In this document: positions 7,721-16,501 of the stretch, in pieces
Layout of the letters: each line of letters begins with the position of its first letter
How positions within the stretch are numbered: position 1 is the stretch's first letter
Virus record (IMG/VR): IMGVR_UViG_3300046817_000924
Location: 1 to 42,942 of that record
DNA length: 42,942 bases
Reading direction: 5' to 3' (one strand)
From: a virus
The notes under the pieces: generated by a model
What the model was told of the DNA's origin: nothing
Database searches by the model: none
What the model saw: the letters and a program-made list of their open reading frames with translations, nothing else
Position numbers and translations under genes: made by a program

Positions 7721-8530
7721 GTGTATTATTTATGTATTACACCAGATCGGACTATTAAGACAAGTATGATAATGGAAGCCTTGAATGCGGGTTTTAAGAA
7801 TGAAGTGAGAAAGGTGGTTGTTGGTGTTCCACCGGAAGATGAGCATCCGTTTGTTGTTTGGGGCCAAGAGTGGACAGCCCTTGAAGCAATTCCAAACGCA
7901 ATCAAACAGAATAGACCATTTTGGCACATCGACAACGGATTTTGGGACCCGGCTCGGGGAACAAGTCGGGGCTATTATCGGATGACTTATAGGTCAATGA
8001 CCCCGATTTATTTGTCGGAGGGAATGAACCTCAAGGCTCCAACTGCCAGTCTTATTCCTTGGCGAAAAGTCGGTGGTCATGTTCTGTTGGCAATGCCTGG
8101 GGTTCATTTTGGAATGGCATTGGGAATTGACGTGGCGGGTTGGTGTGCGAAGATTATTCCGGAAATGATATTTGCGTGCAGTAGAATTGATCGTCCGCTT
8201 CGAATTCGGGAACGGGATGCGCAACGGCCCCTTCGGAATGATTTGCTTGGAGCGTGGGCTGTTGTTACGCATTCGAGTAACGTTGCTGTGGATGCAGTTA
8301 TTTCTGGAATTCCAGTGTTTGTGCAAAGAACCTGCGCGGCGGCCCCAGTTGGAAGATTGGATTTAGACTTGGAAAATCCGATTACTCCGGGGCGCAATCG
8401 TTGGATTAGATCGCTTGCAAGCCAACACTTTACGTTGGATGAAATGAAAAGCGGGACGGCGCAGTTCTGGATGAAGACGATTGAAGAAATCGTGGACAAC
8501 ACCAAAGCAGGAGAAGTTAGCTATGGCTGA
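7721..8530 (+). CDS. capsule-synthesis (KpsS/KpsC)-like glycosyltransferase
   Basis: This 269-residue protein starts at GTG 7721, one base after the methyltransferase stop. The segment WAVVTHSSNVAVDAVISGIPVFV closely follows the pattern of the Capsule_synth family, in which Kdo or similar residues are transferred by a GT-B fold. The Ser/Asn loop there contacts the nucleotide. No membrane segment is visible. The rest, including RPFWHIDNGFWDP and a basic Arg-rich stretch, was not recognised. It closes the sugar-enzyme run and overlaps the next gene by eight bases. The substrate is unknown. The alternative is a non-catalytic nucleotide-sugar binding protein. Confidence 0.6.
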   Translation: MYYLCITPDRTIKTSMIMEALNAGFKNEVRKVVVGVPPEDEHPFVVWGQEWTALEAIPNAIKQNRPFWHIDNGFWDPARGTSRGYYRMTYRSMTPIYLSEGMNLKAPTASLIPWRKVGGHVLLAMPGVHFGMALGIDVAGWCAKIIPEMIFACSRIDRPLRIRERDAQRPLRNDLLGAWAVVTHSSNVAVDAVISGIPVFVQRTCAAAPVGRLDLDLENPITPGRNRWIRSLASQHFTLDEMKSGTAQFWMKTIEEIVDNTKAGEVSYG

Positions 8531-8801
8531 CAAGGTTAAGGTGACGTTACTGAAGAAGCTGTATAGGGATAATGCTGGGGATGTTATCGAGGTTCGATCG
8601 CACGAAGCCCGAGCGCTTATTGCTCTTGGAACGGCAGAGAATTACGTTGAAAAGCCGGTCCGGACAACCACAACTCGGGTTATGCAACCGCTAAAAGAAT
8701 CTGAGCCGGCTGCGGATACCCAGGATGTTACAGTTACTGGGACTATTGGTGAAAATCAATTTGGCCGGTATACTCGCCGCGATATGCAACCGGAAGAGTA
8801 A
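8523..8801 (+). CDS. small phage protein of unknown function, upstream of portal
   Basis: A 92-residue protein with a strong ribosome binding site (AGGAG at 8509-8513) that fixes ATG 8523 rather than the longer in-frame ATG at 8481. Residues 4-40 (VKVTLLKKLYRDNAGDVIEV followed by EARALIALGTAENYV) look like a small beta domain that recurs in phage head modules, often beside portal or connector genes. The second half is Thr/Pro/Glu-rich and probably disordered. The portal gene starts eight bases later. A minor head or head-completion role is inferred from position only. Confidence 0.6.
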   Translation: MADKVKVTLLKKLYRDNAGDVIEVRSHEARALIALGTAENYVEKPVRTTTTRVMQPLKESEPAADTQDVTVTGTIGENQFGRYTRRDMQPEE

Positions 8802-8809
8802 ATAAGCCT

Positions 8810-10240
8810 GTGGCAAATCTTCTAGCTCGCGTTCGGAATGCATTGGTTCCGGTTACTAAAGCTCCCGTCGCGCCAATGGTCGCAAGTAATATTGTTGGCT
8901 ATGGCGCGGGTAGTGGTGGCTGGTGGCCGTTGATCCGAGAACCTTTTGCTGGGGCTTGGCAACGGAACTTGGAAGTTCGCGCCGATCATGTCGTTATGAA
9001 TGTAACGGTTTTTCGGTGCATAAGTTTGATTTGCTCCGATATTGCCAAGATGCGAATGAAGCTGATGACGCAAACTTCGGATGCTAATATTTGGGAAGAA
9101 GCATCGAACCCCGCTTGGTCGCCAGTTTTATCAAAACCAAACCATTTCCAGAATAGAATCCAGTTCTTCGAGAATTGGTTGAATAGTAAACTGAACGCGG
9201 GGAATACGTATATTCTAAAAGAACGTGACAATCGCAATGTTGTTGTTGGTTTGTATATTCTCGATCCCCGCCGGGTTCGCCCGCTCGTTGCGGATAGTGG
9301 GGATGTTTTCTATGAACTTCATACCGATAACTTGGCGGGGATTTTAGAAAATGTAAATGTACCGGCGAGCGAAATCATCCACGATCGTTGGAATTGTTTC
9401 TTTCATCCTCTTTGTGGCCTAGGTCCGATTGTTGCAAATGGATTGGTTGCAACCCAAGGGCTTCGAATTCAGGAGCATTCGGCACAGTTCTTTAGAAATG
9501 GGGCAAATCCTGGGGGGATTTTGACGGCCCCTGGAAAAATCGACAACGATACCGCTGAACGGCTTAAGGCTGATTGGCAACAACGGTTTACGGGAAGTAA
9601 TGTTGGATTTGTGGCGGTTCTGGGGGATGGGCTTACTTATAACCCAATGTCAGTTACGCCGATTGATGCACAATTGATAGACCAATTGAAGTGGACTGCG
9701 GAAACAATTGCCGCTAGTTATGGGGTTCCAGCCTATAAAGCGGGAGTGGGCGCGCTTCCAACAAATACCAATATCGACGCGCTGGAAACTCAATACTACC
9801 AATCTTGTTTGCAAATCCACATTGAAGCAATTGAGTTGTGCCTCGATGAAGGATTGAATTTACCGAATGACTGGACTGTTGAGTTTGATTTAGATGGTTT
9901 GCTGCGTATGGACGCAGCAACGATGATGAAGTATCTTAGCGATGGGGTTAGTTCGGCGATTATTGAACCGAATGAAGCAAGAGGAAGAATTGGGCTTGCG
10001 CCGAAAACTGGCGGCGATGCCCTTTACTTGCAGCAACAGAATTATAGTCTTGCAGCCCTTGCAAAGCGGGATCAATCCGCTGATCCGTTTAGTAAAGGTT
10101 CGCCGCCAAACCCGGCCCCGAATTCGACTTCGGACCCAAATCCGGCCCCAAGTTCTGTTCCAAATCCAGATCAAACTACAAACAATTCTCTTGTAGGTGA
10201 TCTTTCTAGAAGGTTGCTTCGCTTTGCCAACAACAATTGA
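8810..10240 (+). CDS. portal protein (HK97 family)
   Basis: The dodecameric ring at the capsid vertex through which DNA enters and leaves. It has 476 residues from a GTG start. Conserved segments of the HK97-type portal family are visible: VFRCISLICSDIAKMRMKL near residues 66-84, HFQNRIQFFENW, NAGNTYILKERD, the hairpin stretch AQFFRNGANPGGILTAPG and YGVPAYKAGVG near 306-316. The last 60 residues are a Pro/Asn/Ser-rich, probably disordered tail. The gene lies 4.3 kb downstream of the capsid gene instead of between terminase and protease, and its 3' end overlaps the collagen-like gene. Confidence 0.93.
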   Translation: MANLLARVRNALVPVTKAPVAPMVASNIVGYGAGSGGWWPLIREPFAGAWQRNLEVRADHVVMNVTVFRCISLICSDIAKMRMKLMTQTSDANIWEEASNPAWSPVLSKPNHFQNRIQFFENWLNSKLNAGNTYILKERDNRNVVVGLYILDPRRVRPLVADSGDVFYELHTDNLAGILENVNVPASEIIHDRWNCFFHPLCGLGPIVANGLVATQGLRIQEHSAQFFRNGANPGGILTAPGKIDNDTAERLKADWQQRFTGSNVGFVAVLGDGLTYNPMSVTPIDAQLIDQLKWTAETIAASYGVPAYKAGVGALPTNTNIDALETQYYQSCLQIHIEAIELCLDEGLNLPNDWTVEFDLDGLLRMDAATMMKYLSDGVSSAIIEPNEARGRIGLAPKTGGDALYLQQQNYSLAALAKRDQSADPFSKGSPPNPAPNSTSDPNPAPSSVPNPDQTTNNSLVGDLSRRLLRFANNN

Positions 10241-11288
10241 CGATCTGCTTCCTGAGGCGCTTGCAGAAGCGTTGGGAGGTATTATTAAGAATGAACGCCG
10301 CGAGTGGCAGCGAGAGCATGAGCTTGCATTAGCTCATCGCGACGCAATCATTGCGGATATAAAGAGAGAGAATACTGAACTTCGAGTTGAGCTTAGGGAT
10401 ATTGTGAACGGGTTTTTGGCTCGGGCAGAGATTGTAATTGAGCATGTTAAGGATGGTGAGCCGGGGCCGGAAGGAAAAGAAGGTGCACCAGGCATTCAAG
10501 GTGAACGTGGATTTACAGGCGAACAAGGAATTGCGGGTATTGATGGATTGCCCGGTAAAGATGGAGAAGCAGGTTTGCAGGGGGAACAAGGTATTCAGGG
10601 AATTTCAGGAATAGATGGTAAAGATGGAATTGATGGAGAGGATGGAAAAGATGGAATAAATGGCGTTGACGGGAAGAACGGCGAAAATGGAATAGATGGA
10701 AAAGATGGAGAAATTGGTTTAGCCGGTAAAGACGGCTTGAATGGCAAAGACGGTAGGGATGGAATAGATGGTATTAATGGTATTGATGGTAAAGACGGTA
10801 TAAACGGTAAAGACGGAATTGATGGCAAGGATGGAAATCCTGGGGAACCGGGTATTGCTGGCAAGAATGGAACTGATGGAGCGGACGTAGTTGGTGGATT
10901 TGTTGATAGGGAAGGTAATGGGATTCTAACGTTAACTAACGGTAAGACTATAACGCTTGGGGTGTTGGTTGGAAGGGATGGCGAACGTGGGCCGCCGGGG
11001 GAACCACCAAATTCAGATACAATCGCTAAGTTGGTTGCAGACTGCGTTGATAGGGGATTGTTGGCGGCTGCGGTTCCACTTGTTGCACCAGATGATGTTG
11101 CTCCGGTTATTGGTAGAGGGATATCGTTGCTGGCAGAGTCGGCGGCTATTCCTGAATGGAAAAAGGAAACTGTTTTACCGCCGATTAATTTGATTGTTGA
11201 TAACGGTGCAACGGTTCCGAGAACGAAGACAATTACTACAAGCCGGGACGGGGCGGGGAATCTGGTTGCAAATGTTGTTGAAAATTAA
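10224..11288 (+). CDS. collagen-like repeat structural protein
   Basis: This protein of about 354 residues has an N-terminal helical, charged region (LLPEALAEALGGII, then about 60 residues of coiled-coil character). An unbroken run of 48 Gly-X-Y triplets follows, then a small beta-rich segment (GGFVDREGNGILTLTNGKTITLG), a further short GRDGERGPPGEP and a C-terminal domain. Such proteins trimerise as collagen helices and form fibres or decorations on phage virions. TTG 10224 follows AGAAGG with 10-base spacing. GTG 10197 is an upstream alternative, and either start overlaps the portal gene. The Lys/Asp-rich triplets have almost no Pro in Y positions, typical of bacterial collagen-like proteins. 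Its closeness to the sugar module suggests it could be glycosylated. Confidence 0.85.
   Translation: MPTTIDDLLPEALAEALGGIIKNERREWQREHELALAHRDAIIADIKRENTELRVELRDIVNGFLARAEIVIEHVKDGEPGPEGKEGAPGIQGERGFTGEQGIAGIDGLPGKDGEAGLQGEQGIQGISGIDGKDGIDGEDGKDGINGVDGKNGENGIDGKDGEIGLAGKDGLNGKDGRDGIDGINGIDGKDGINGKDGIDGKDGNPGEPGIAGKNGTDGADVVGGFVDREGNGILTLTNGKTITLGVLVGRDGERGPPGEPPNSDTIAKLVADCVDRGLLAAAVPLVAPDDVAPVIGRGISLLAESAAIPEWKKETVLPPINLIVDNGATVPRTKTITTSRDGAGNLVANVVEN
10455..10886 (+). repeat. collagen-type Gly-X-Y coding repeat (48 triplets)
   Basis: Nine-base units coding for Gly-X-Y, 48 in a row without interruption. The commonest are Gly-Lys-Asp and Gly-Ile-Asp. At the DNA level this is a degenerate GGN-rich tandem array that could change length by recombination. 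Confidence 0.9.
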
Positions 11289-11702
11289 ATGCCATCAGTG
11301 ATCTATAATTCCATACTTGAAGACACCCTTGGCGGGAATGTTGATTTTACTAAAGATGCGTTTAAGGTGATGCTGGTGACTTCCAACTATGTGCCAAATA
11401 AAGAAGCCCATAGTCGGCGATCGAATATTAGTTATGAAGTATCTGGTATTGGTTATAAGCCGGGCGGGTTGTTGGTTCCAGTGTCGGTTAAGAAGAATAA
11501 TAATTTGGAGGTTTTATTTGGATTGGTTGCTTGGTCGTTGTCTACAATAACAGGTGCGGGCGCGGTTTATTATAGGTCGCATGATAGTTTGGCTATGTTG
11601 GACGAATTAGTTGCGTTTGTGGATTTTGGTCGCGATGTGGTTTCTATTAATGGGCAATTCCTACTCAACACTTCAACGTTACGTTTCCAAAATGGGAGCT
11701 AG
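11289..11702 (+). CDS. small virion-associated protein, paralogue of the one at 31124
   Basis: A 137-residue protein starting at the base after the collagen-like stop. The N-terminal pattern VIYNSILEDTLGGNVDFTKDAFKVMLVTSNYVP followed by EVSGIGYKPGG is that of a frequent but unnamed phage structural family found among tail-fibre genes. A second member lies at 31124-31534 (KVDVKA-type core NVKAALVNTTSYTY). The sequence is beta-rich with no enzymatic motif. It begins the first fibre cluster and is probably an appendage or fibre-linked structural protein. Confidence 0.6.
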   Translation: MPSVIYNSILEDTLGGNVDFTKDAFKVMLVTSNYVPNKEAHSRRSNISYEVSGIGYKPGGLLVPVSVKKNNNLEVLFGLVAWSLSTITGAGAVYYRSHDSLAMLDELVAFVDFGRDVVSINGQFLLNTSTLRFQNGS

Positions 11703-11705
11703 GGA

Positions 11706-12146
11706 ATGAGTAAGTCAAATTCTTGGGAAAATGCCCTTCTGTTACTTTTGTTTAATAATACGAATGCAGCTAATATCGGCGATGCGACCGGGTTGCGGGG
11801 AAGCACTGTTGCGGGAAGTTTGTATTTGTCATTGCATACCGCCGATCCCGGTGAAGCGGGAGATCAAACTACCAGTGAGGCGGCCTATACGAGTTATGCA
11901 AGAATTGCAGTAGCCCGATCGGGGTCTGGGTTTACGGTAAGTGGGAATAGTGTTAATTTGACCTCAGCGGTTAATTTTCCTGCTGGTACTGGTGGCTCTG
12001 GGACTGTTACTCATTTTGGAATTGGTACGGCATTGAGCGGTGCTGGTGTTTTGTTATATTCGGGAACCGTGACACCAAATATCGTAACTGGGAACGGGGT
12101 TACTCCCCAGTTGACAACTGCGGCCGGTTTGGTTACTGAGGATTAA
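11706..12146 (+). CDS. tail-fibre-associated protein (gp80-like family)
   Basis: A 146-residue protein. The segments WENALLLLLFNNT, AGSLYLSLHTADPGEAG and EAAYTSYARIAVARS are typical of a phage protein family that lies beside tail fibre genes and is thought to be a virion appendage or fibre-connecting component. The rest is a Gly/Ser/Thr-rich beta sandwich-like sequence. ATG 11706 lies four bases after the previous stop, and the big fibre gene starts four bases after this one, so the three are very likely co-translated. Confidence 0.65.
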   Translation: MSKSNSWENALLLLLFNNTNAANIGDATGLRGSTVAGSLYLSLHTADPGEAGDQTTSEAAYTSYARIAVARSGSGFTVSGNSVNLTSAVNFPAGTGGSGTVTHFGIGTALSGAGVLLYSGTVTPNIVTGNGVTPQLTTAAGLVTED

Positions 12147-12149
12147 CTT

Positions 12150-15100
12150 ATGGCCGATAAGTCCTTTAATCTCTGCCGGTTTACGACAGCAACGACGGGA
12201 ACCGGCGCGATTGCTATTGGTGCAGCGGTTGTTGGGTTTTTTACGCCTGCTGGTGCCGGTGCAGTTAATGGGGATGTTGGAACTTATTCAATCCAGGACG
12301 GTGCAAACAGCGAGACGGGGCGCGGAACTTATAGTTCAACGGGACCAACACTAACTCGCACCACGGTATTTCTTTCAACGGCTGGTGTTGGTACGCCGAT
12401 TAGCTTGTCCGGTAGCGCGCAGATTATCTTTACACCACTTGCAGAAAATACGACGTTATCCGGTGGGATGACGTTAAATCAAGTTCCAAAAGCAAGCGGC
12501 GCTGTTGGGCTAGTTGATAGTTTAATTACTGACGACGGCACGACGGTTACGATTGGTAGTGGTACTTCTAATAATCTTATAGTAAATGGGTCAATTTTCG
12601 CGAGTGGTGGTCTTATAGCCGCCGGTTCAGCATCTACACCAGGTGGTATAAGGATTCTTTCGGGCGATGGCGTTGCTAATCATTATGCACAAATCATTAC
12701 AACTATACCTAATTCAAATAGACCTAGTTTTCAGTTGCCGAATGTAGCGGCAGGTTCGTTTAACTTAATCTCTTCTGGCGATACTGGGTCTGTTACTAAT
12801 ACGATGCTGGCTAATTCGTCAGTAACGGTAGCCGGCCACGCGATATCCCTGGGTGGTTCGTCAGCGTTGGCGGCGAGTGATCTGTCGAATGGTGTTAGCG
12901 GAACTGGCGCGGTCCTTCTTGCATCGGTTATAGATACTGATGCTACACTTGCCGCAAATAGTGCAACGTTGGTTCCTGCCCAGAGCGCGATCAAATCTTA
13001 TGTTGATAATTTTAGTACGGGTTTGAAGTGGAAACTGCCGGTCGTAGTTGCAACCACCGCGAATATAACATTATCTGGTGAACAGACGATCGATGGGGTG
13101 TTGACTTCTGCTTCACGAGTTTTAGTTAAAAATCAAACCACTGGCTCACAGAATGGTATTTATGTCTCGGCGGCTGGTGCTTGGACCAGATCAACCGATG
13201 CCGACACTGCACCCGAGATTACTCAAGCAACTTTATTTGTTCAACAAGGCACGGTTAACGCTAACACTCAATGGACCTGCTCAACCGTTAGTATTACACT
13301 TGGAACTACCGCGTTGACTTTCGCGCAGATTTCGGGAGCGGGCACCTATTCGGCTGGTGCTGGTTTAACGTTGACGGGAAACCAATTCTCGCTAACTAAT
13401 TCGTCGTTGACAATTGGCTCGACTACTGTTTCGTTGGGCGGGACCGCTGCTACTATAAACTCGTTGACGCTAAGCGGTACGACGATTGCGACCGGAGCTA
13501 TTTCTCAAAGTTATGATGGATCGGTTAATCCAAATGCTGGCAACACTCAAGGTATTGCTTCGCTCAATTCCGTCTACAACGAGATAGCCGTTTATGGAAA
13601 CTACCCGACCAGCAGCACAGACTTTACAGCCATAGGGCATCAAGATGGCGCTGGTTATTTATATAGCAATAGTAGTCAGCTTCGTTTGCAGGTCAATACC
13701 GGGAACTTTATAGCATTTGACATTGGATTTAGTACTGAGATCGGAAGGTTTGATGCTGCTGGCTTGCATGTGGCAGGAAGTCTTGATATTGCTGCAACAG
13801 ATGGTGTTACAACTTCTGCATTAATACACGGCTCTAATAGAGCCATTCGTATGTGGACCACAGCGAGCGGTAGCGCTTATATTGAAGGTGTAGATAATAC
13901 CGGAGCGTTAAGTTATCAACCTTTAATTATTGGCGGCAGCAGTCTCGACTTTCAAATCTCTAGCGCATCCAAATTTTCGATCAGCACTTCGGGCGATATA
14001 CTTGTCAATAGCAATAACTCTGTTTTCTATTCGGCGACAACCCCCACGACCGCTGCGACTGCAAAGCAGGTCCAGATAGGTGAGGCAACAGACAATACGG
14101 CTTACCGGCTCTCGTTGGGTTACTACAACGATAGCACTTATGGATATACTGGCGTCATCCAAGATACCGCTGGTGGAAGTCCAAGTAGACTACTAATAAA
14201 TCCACTTGGTGGTAATGTCGGGATCGGCAGCACCTCGATCAACCCGTCAGCTACTCTCGACGTGACCGGCACGGGCAAGTTCAGTGGCAGTCTTATTACG
14301 ACCGGAGTTATTGCTCAAAGCTATGATGGATCGGCCAACCCGAATGCCAGTTATCAGGGTATAGCCTCGCTCAGGTCCGTCTACAACGAAATCGCTGTCT
14401 ATGGAGATTATCCAACATCCTCTGCGCGTTACATGGCTATGGGGTCTGACAATCTCGCTGGTTATCTATATACCAATGATACTCCACTGTTCATACAGGT
14501 CGATACTGGTAATTATATAGGATTTGACGTTGGATCTAGCTCGACAGTTCATGTTGGAAAATTCGATGCTTCTGGTTTGCATGTGTCTTCAGGTAATACT
14601 TATGCAGTTAGTCTTTTCGGAGCATCTGCATATCCAAAGGTTGCGGCTGGGGCTGGTGCAACTGGACTTTTGATAAACCCAAGCGATAATGCCAGCAATG
14701 CAACTTTTCGTTTAACCAATTCAACAAACGGTGTAAAGATCGAAGGAGTGGATTATACTGGCACCGGTGCTTACAAAGATATTGGGATCAACGGCTCGAC
14801 GGTTACACTTCAAATCGCCGGGGCCGATGCACTCTCGATTAACGCTAGTAAAAATACTCTATTATTGGGTACTTTACAGGTACCCAACGAAGTTGCAATT
14901 ATTACATCGGCTTCGAGTTCTCCACTGCTTGCTCTTGTAGACACAACAGACGGCGGCTGGCTGGCGTTTTCGCAAAGCGGAATTTTCCGTCTGGCCACAG
15001 CAAACACGTCTACAGGTTCGACAGGTAATAAGTTGGGGGTAGATACTAGCGGCAATATTGGTGTGTTGGGATCATATTCGTCAAACAATAAAGTTGTCGT

Positions 15101-16181
15101 TGATAATGGTAGCGGCTACACCCGTCTTTGGGACGATGCTGGCCACGTTGCAATATACCTTGGCGGAGCAGGCGACCAGCAAAATTATTATCGTAATACC
15201 TTGCATACTTTCGGGAGTGTTAACGGAGCTTCAACATATTTTGGGATGGCTGTTGATGTTCTGTATATGTATGTTGGCGGGGCAACGCAAAAGGAAGCGC
15301 TGTATAACGATGGTGCAAATCAATACATTTTTCCATATGGTACCGGGACATCAAACCAGCGAGTTTATATAGGTGGCGGCAGCACCGTTGATTTCACTGT
15401 AAGTGGTGCCACGAATTTAAGTGGCCATCTAACGGTTGAGGGTGTTACTAGTACCGGAGCGACTGGCACTGGCAAGCTTGTTTTCGATAGTTCGCCCACG
15501 ATAACCACGCCTTTAATTGTTGGGGGCCAATCATCGAATTTTTCAGCTACGGGGGTTTCCAGTAGCCCAACGCTATCCGCTTTGACCACTTCGTTTACAA
15601 CTACATTTTCATATACGCCGACATCAAACAACACTACCGGATCAATCGCCGCCTCTGTTACGAAAGCCAGCACTGTAGGCGGCAATGTAAACGTACAGAA
15701 CCTTATAGCGTCTTATCACCAGTACACTTATGGGCATTCGGGCACATTAAACAGCGGCTACGGTGTTTATATCGACTCCGCAGGAAAGACAGGCGGCGGA
15801 GTGATCGGAACAAATATCGCGCTTTATGTAGCGAGCCAAACCGCGGCTGGTGGCGGGAACGATTATGCGATTTGGACTAATGCGGGTACCGTTCATTTTG
15901 ATGACCGCGTAGCTATTGGTTCTGGCGTTTCACCCGGAGGGACCGGCACTCTTACTGTTTTGAATGGCGTATATGCAGACTCGGTTAATTTAAACAAATC
16001 GGTAGTTATAACCCCGATCGCTTTCGCGAGTCGTCCTACTGGTGTAGACGGTATGATGTGCATGTTTTATGATGCTAACACCGCTGTTTGGGGAGCAAAC
16101 ATTACGGCTGGTGGCGGTAGCAATCATGTTCTGGCTTGGTACAACGGATTTGCGGCACAATGGCGAGTAGCAGGAGCTTGA
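12150..16181 (+). CDS. large tail fibre / receptor-binding protein
   Basis: The 1343-residue product is the longest in the window and almost entirely Gly/Ser/Thr-rich beta sequence. Residues 1-105 form an adaptor-like domain (TATTGTGAIAIG, GTYSIQDG, GTYSSTGPTLTRTTV, ISLSGSAQIIF) shared with the fibre gene at 29668. Residues about 290-400 hold a module common in tail fibres (LPVVVATTANITLSG, ASRVLVKNQTTGSQNGIYV). Two diverged copies of a 97-99-residue module follow (YDGS, YNEIAVYG, GLHV), separated by the fibre-type motif GNVGIGSTSINPSATLDVTG. The C-terminus shows no Lys/Ser catalytic pair of an S74 intramolecular chaperone. It most likely forms a trimeric fibre that recognises the host surface. 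Base composition differs from the flanks (see findings). Confidence 0.85.
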   Translation: MADKSFNLCRFTTATTGTGAIAIGAAVVGFFTPAGAGAVNGDVGTYSIQDGANSETGRGTYSSTGPTLTRTTVFLSTAGVGTPISLSGSAQIIFTPLAENTTLSGGMTLNQVPKASGAVGLVDSLITDDGTTVTIGSGTSNNLIVNGSIFASGGLIAAGSASTPGGIRILSGDGVANHYAQIITTIPNSNRPSFQLPNVAAGSFNLISSGDTGSVTNTMLANSSVTVAGHAISLGGSSALAASDLSNGVSGTGAVLLASVIDTDATLAANSATLVPAQSAIKSYVDNFSTGLKWKLPVVVATTANITLSGEQTIDGVLTSASRVLVKNQTTGSQNGIYVSAAGAWTRSTDADTAPEITQATLFVQQGTVNANTQWTCSTVSITLGTTALTFAQISGAGTYSAGAGLTLTGNQFSLTNSSLTIGSTTVSLGGTAATINSLTLSGTTIATGAISQSYDGSVNPNAGNTQGIASLNSVYNEIAVYGNYPTSSTDFTAIGHQDGAGYLYSNSSQLRLQVNTGNFIAFDIGFSTEIGRFDAAGLHVAGSLDIAATDGVTTSALIHGSNRAIRMWTTASGSAYIEGVDNTGALSYQPLIIGGSSLDFQISSASKFSISTSGDILVNSNNSVFYSATTPTTAATAKQVQIGEATDNTAYRLSLGYYNDSTYGYTGVIQDTAGGSPSRLLINPLGGNVGIGSTSINPSATLDVTGTGKFSGSLITTGVIAQSYDGSANPNASYQGIASLRSVYNEIAVYGDYPTSSARYMAMGSDNLAGYLYTNDTPLFIQVDTGNYIGFDVGSSSTVHVGKFDASGLHVSSGNTYAVSLFGASAYPKVAAGAGATGLLINPSDNASNATFRLTNSTNGVKIEGVDYTGTGAYKDIGINGSTVTLQIAGADALSINASKNTLLLGTLQVPNEVAIITSASSSPLLALVDTTDGGWLAFSQSGIFRLATANTSTGSTGNKLGVDTSGNIGVLGSYSSNNKVVVDNGSGYTRLWDDAGHVAIYLGGAGDQQNYYRNTLHTFGSVNGASTYFGMAVDVLYMYVGGATQKEALYNDGANQYIFPYGTGTSNQRVYIGGGSTVDFTVSGATNLSGHLTVEGVTSTGATGTGKLVFDSSPTITTPLIVGGQSSNFSATGVSSSPTLSALTTSFTTTFSYTPTSNNTTGSIAASVTKASTVGGNVNVQNLIASYHQYTYGHSGTLNSGYGVYIDSAGKTGGGVIGTNIALYVASQTAAGGGNDYAIWTNAGTVHFDDRVAIGSGVSPGGTGTLTVLNGVYADSVNLNKSVVITPIAFASRPTGVDGMMCMFYDANTAVWGANITAGGGSNHVLAWYNGFAAQWRVAGA
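13488..13778 (+). repeat. fibre module repeat, copy A
   Basis: Copy A of a module of about 97 residues within the large fibre gene. Shared landmarks with copy B are YDGS-NPNA, GIASL-SVYNEIAVYG, a YL-Y strand, Q-NTGN/Q-DTGN with I-FD-G, and FDA-GLHV. The DNA is also visibly similar, for example around TATGATGGATCGG. Confidence 0.8.
14298..14594 (+). repeat. fibre module repeat, copy B
   Basis: Copy B of the same module, about 810 bases downstream of copy A. It carries small insertions and deletions relative to A. Copy A has GNTQG where B has SYQG, and B has two extra residues before its FDASGLHV block. This suggests duplication followed by divergence. Confidence 0.8.
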
Positions 16182-16183
16182 AA

Positions 16184-16501
16184 ATGCAGTTCACAATCGA
16201 AATCGATGATCCGCGGCTTTTGGCTGGCATCACCTATGCTCGCGAAAAGTCGAATTTCTATCTACCGCTTGCAGAGCAAAGTGTGCAAACCGACCAGGAC
16301 TATGTTACGCAACTCATTATGGGCGTTGCAAAAGTAAATGCCGATATGAAAGACAACGAAGATTTGGCGGTGGCGCATCGAGCGGCATTGACTGGTGATT
16401 TCAGTAAATTTGACGCTTTACGCGCGGTGTATGTGGAAGCGGCAAGTGCAACCACAGTCGTAGCTGCTGATCCAGTAGCACCGGTAACCAAAACGTCATG
16501 A
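16184..16501 (+). CDS. small protein following the tail fibre
   Basis: The 105-residue product starts from ATG 16184, directly after the fibre stop (GAGCTTGAAAATG). The longer frame would start inside the fibre gene. Features are MQFTIEIDDPRLLAGITYAREK near the N-terminus and a helical middle (DYVTQLIMGVAKVNADM), ending in an Ala/Val/Thr-rich tail. Short proteins with an F-I-I-DP-LAGI-YAR start sit after fibre genes in other phages and may be fibre-assembly or fibre-tip factors. That role is inference from position. Confidence 0.55.
   Translation: MQFTIEIDDPRLLAGITYAREKSNFYLPLAEQSVQTDQDYVTQLIMGVAKVNADMKDNEDLAVAHRAALTGDFSKFDALRAVYVEAASATTVVAADPVAPVTKTS

Noticed and set aside
10595-10864. Pro/Ser/Ile repeat frame on the - strand of the collagen-like region
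   Set aside because: It is the antisense shadow of the Gly-X-Y coding repeat and has no independent support.
10455-10886. CRISPR-like or regulatory tandem repeat
   Set aside because: The periodicity is nine bases and in phase with the Gly-X-Y codons. There are no spacers.
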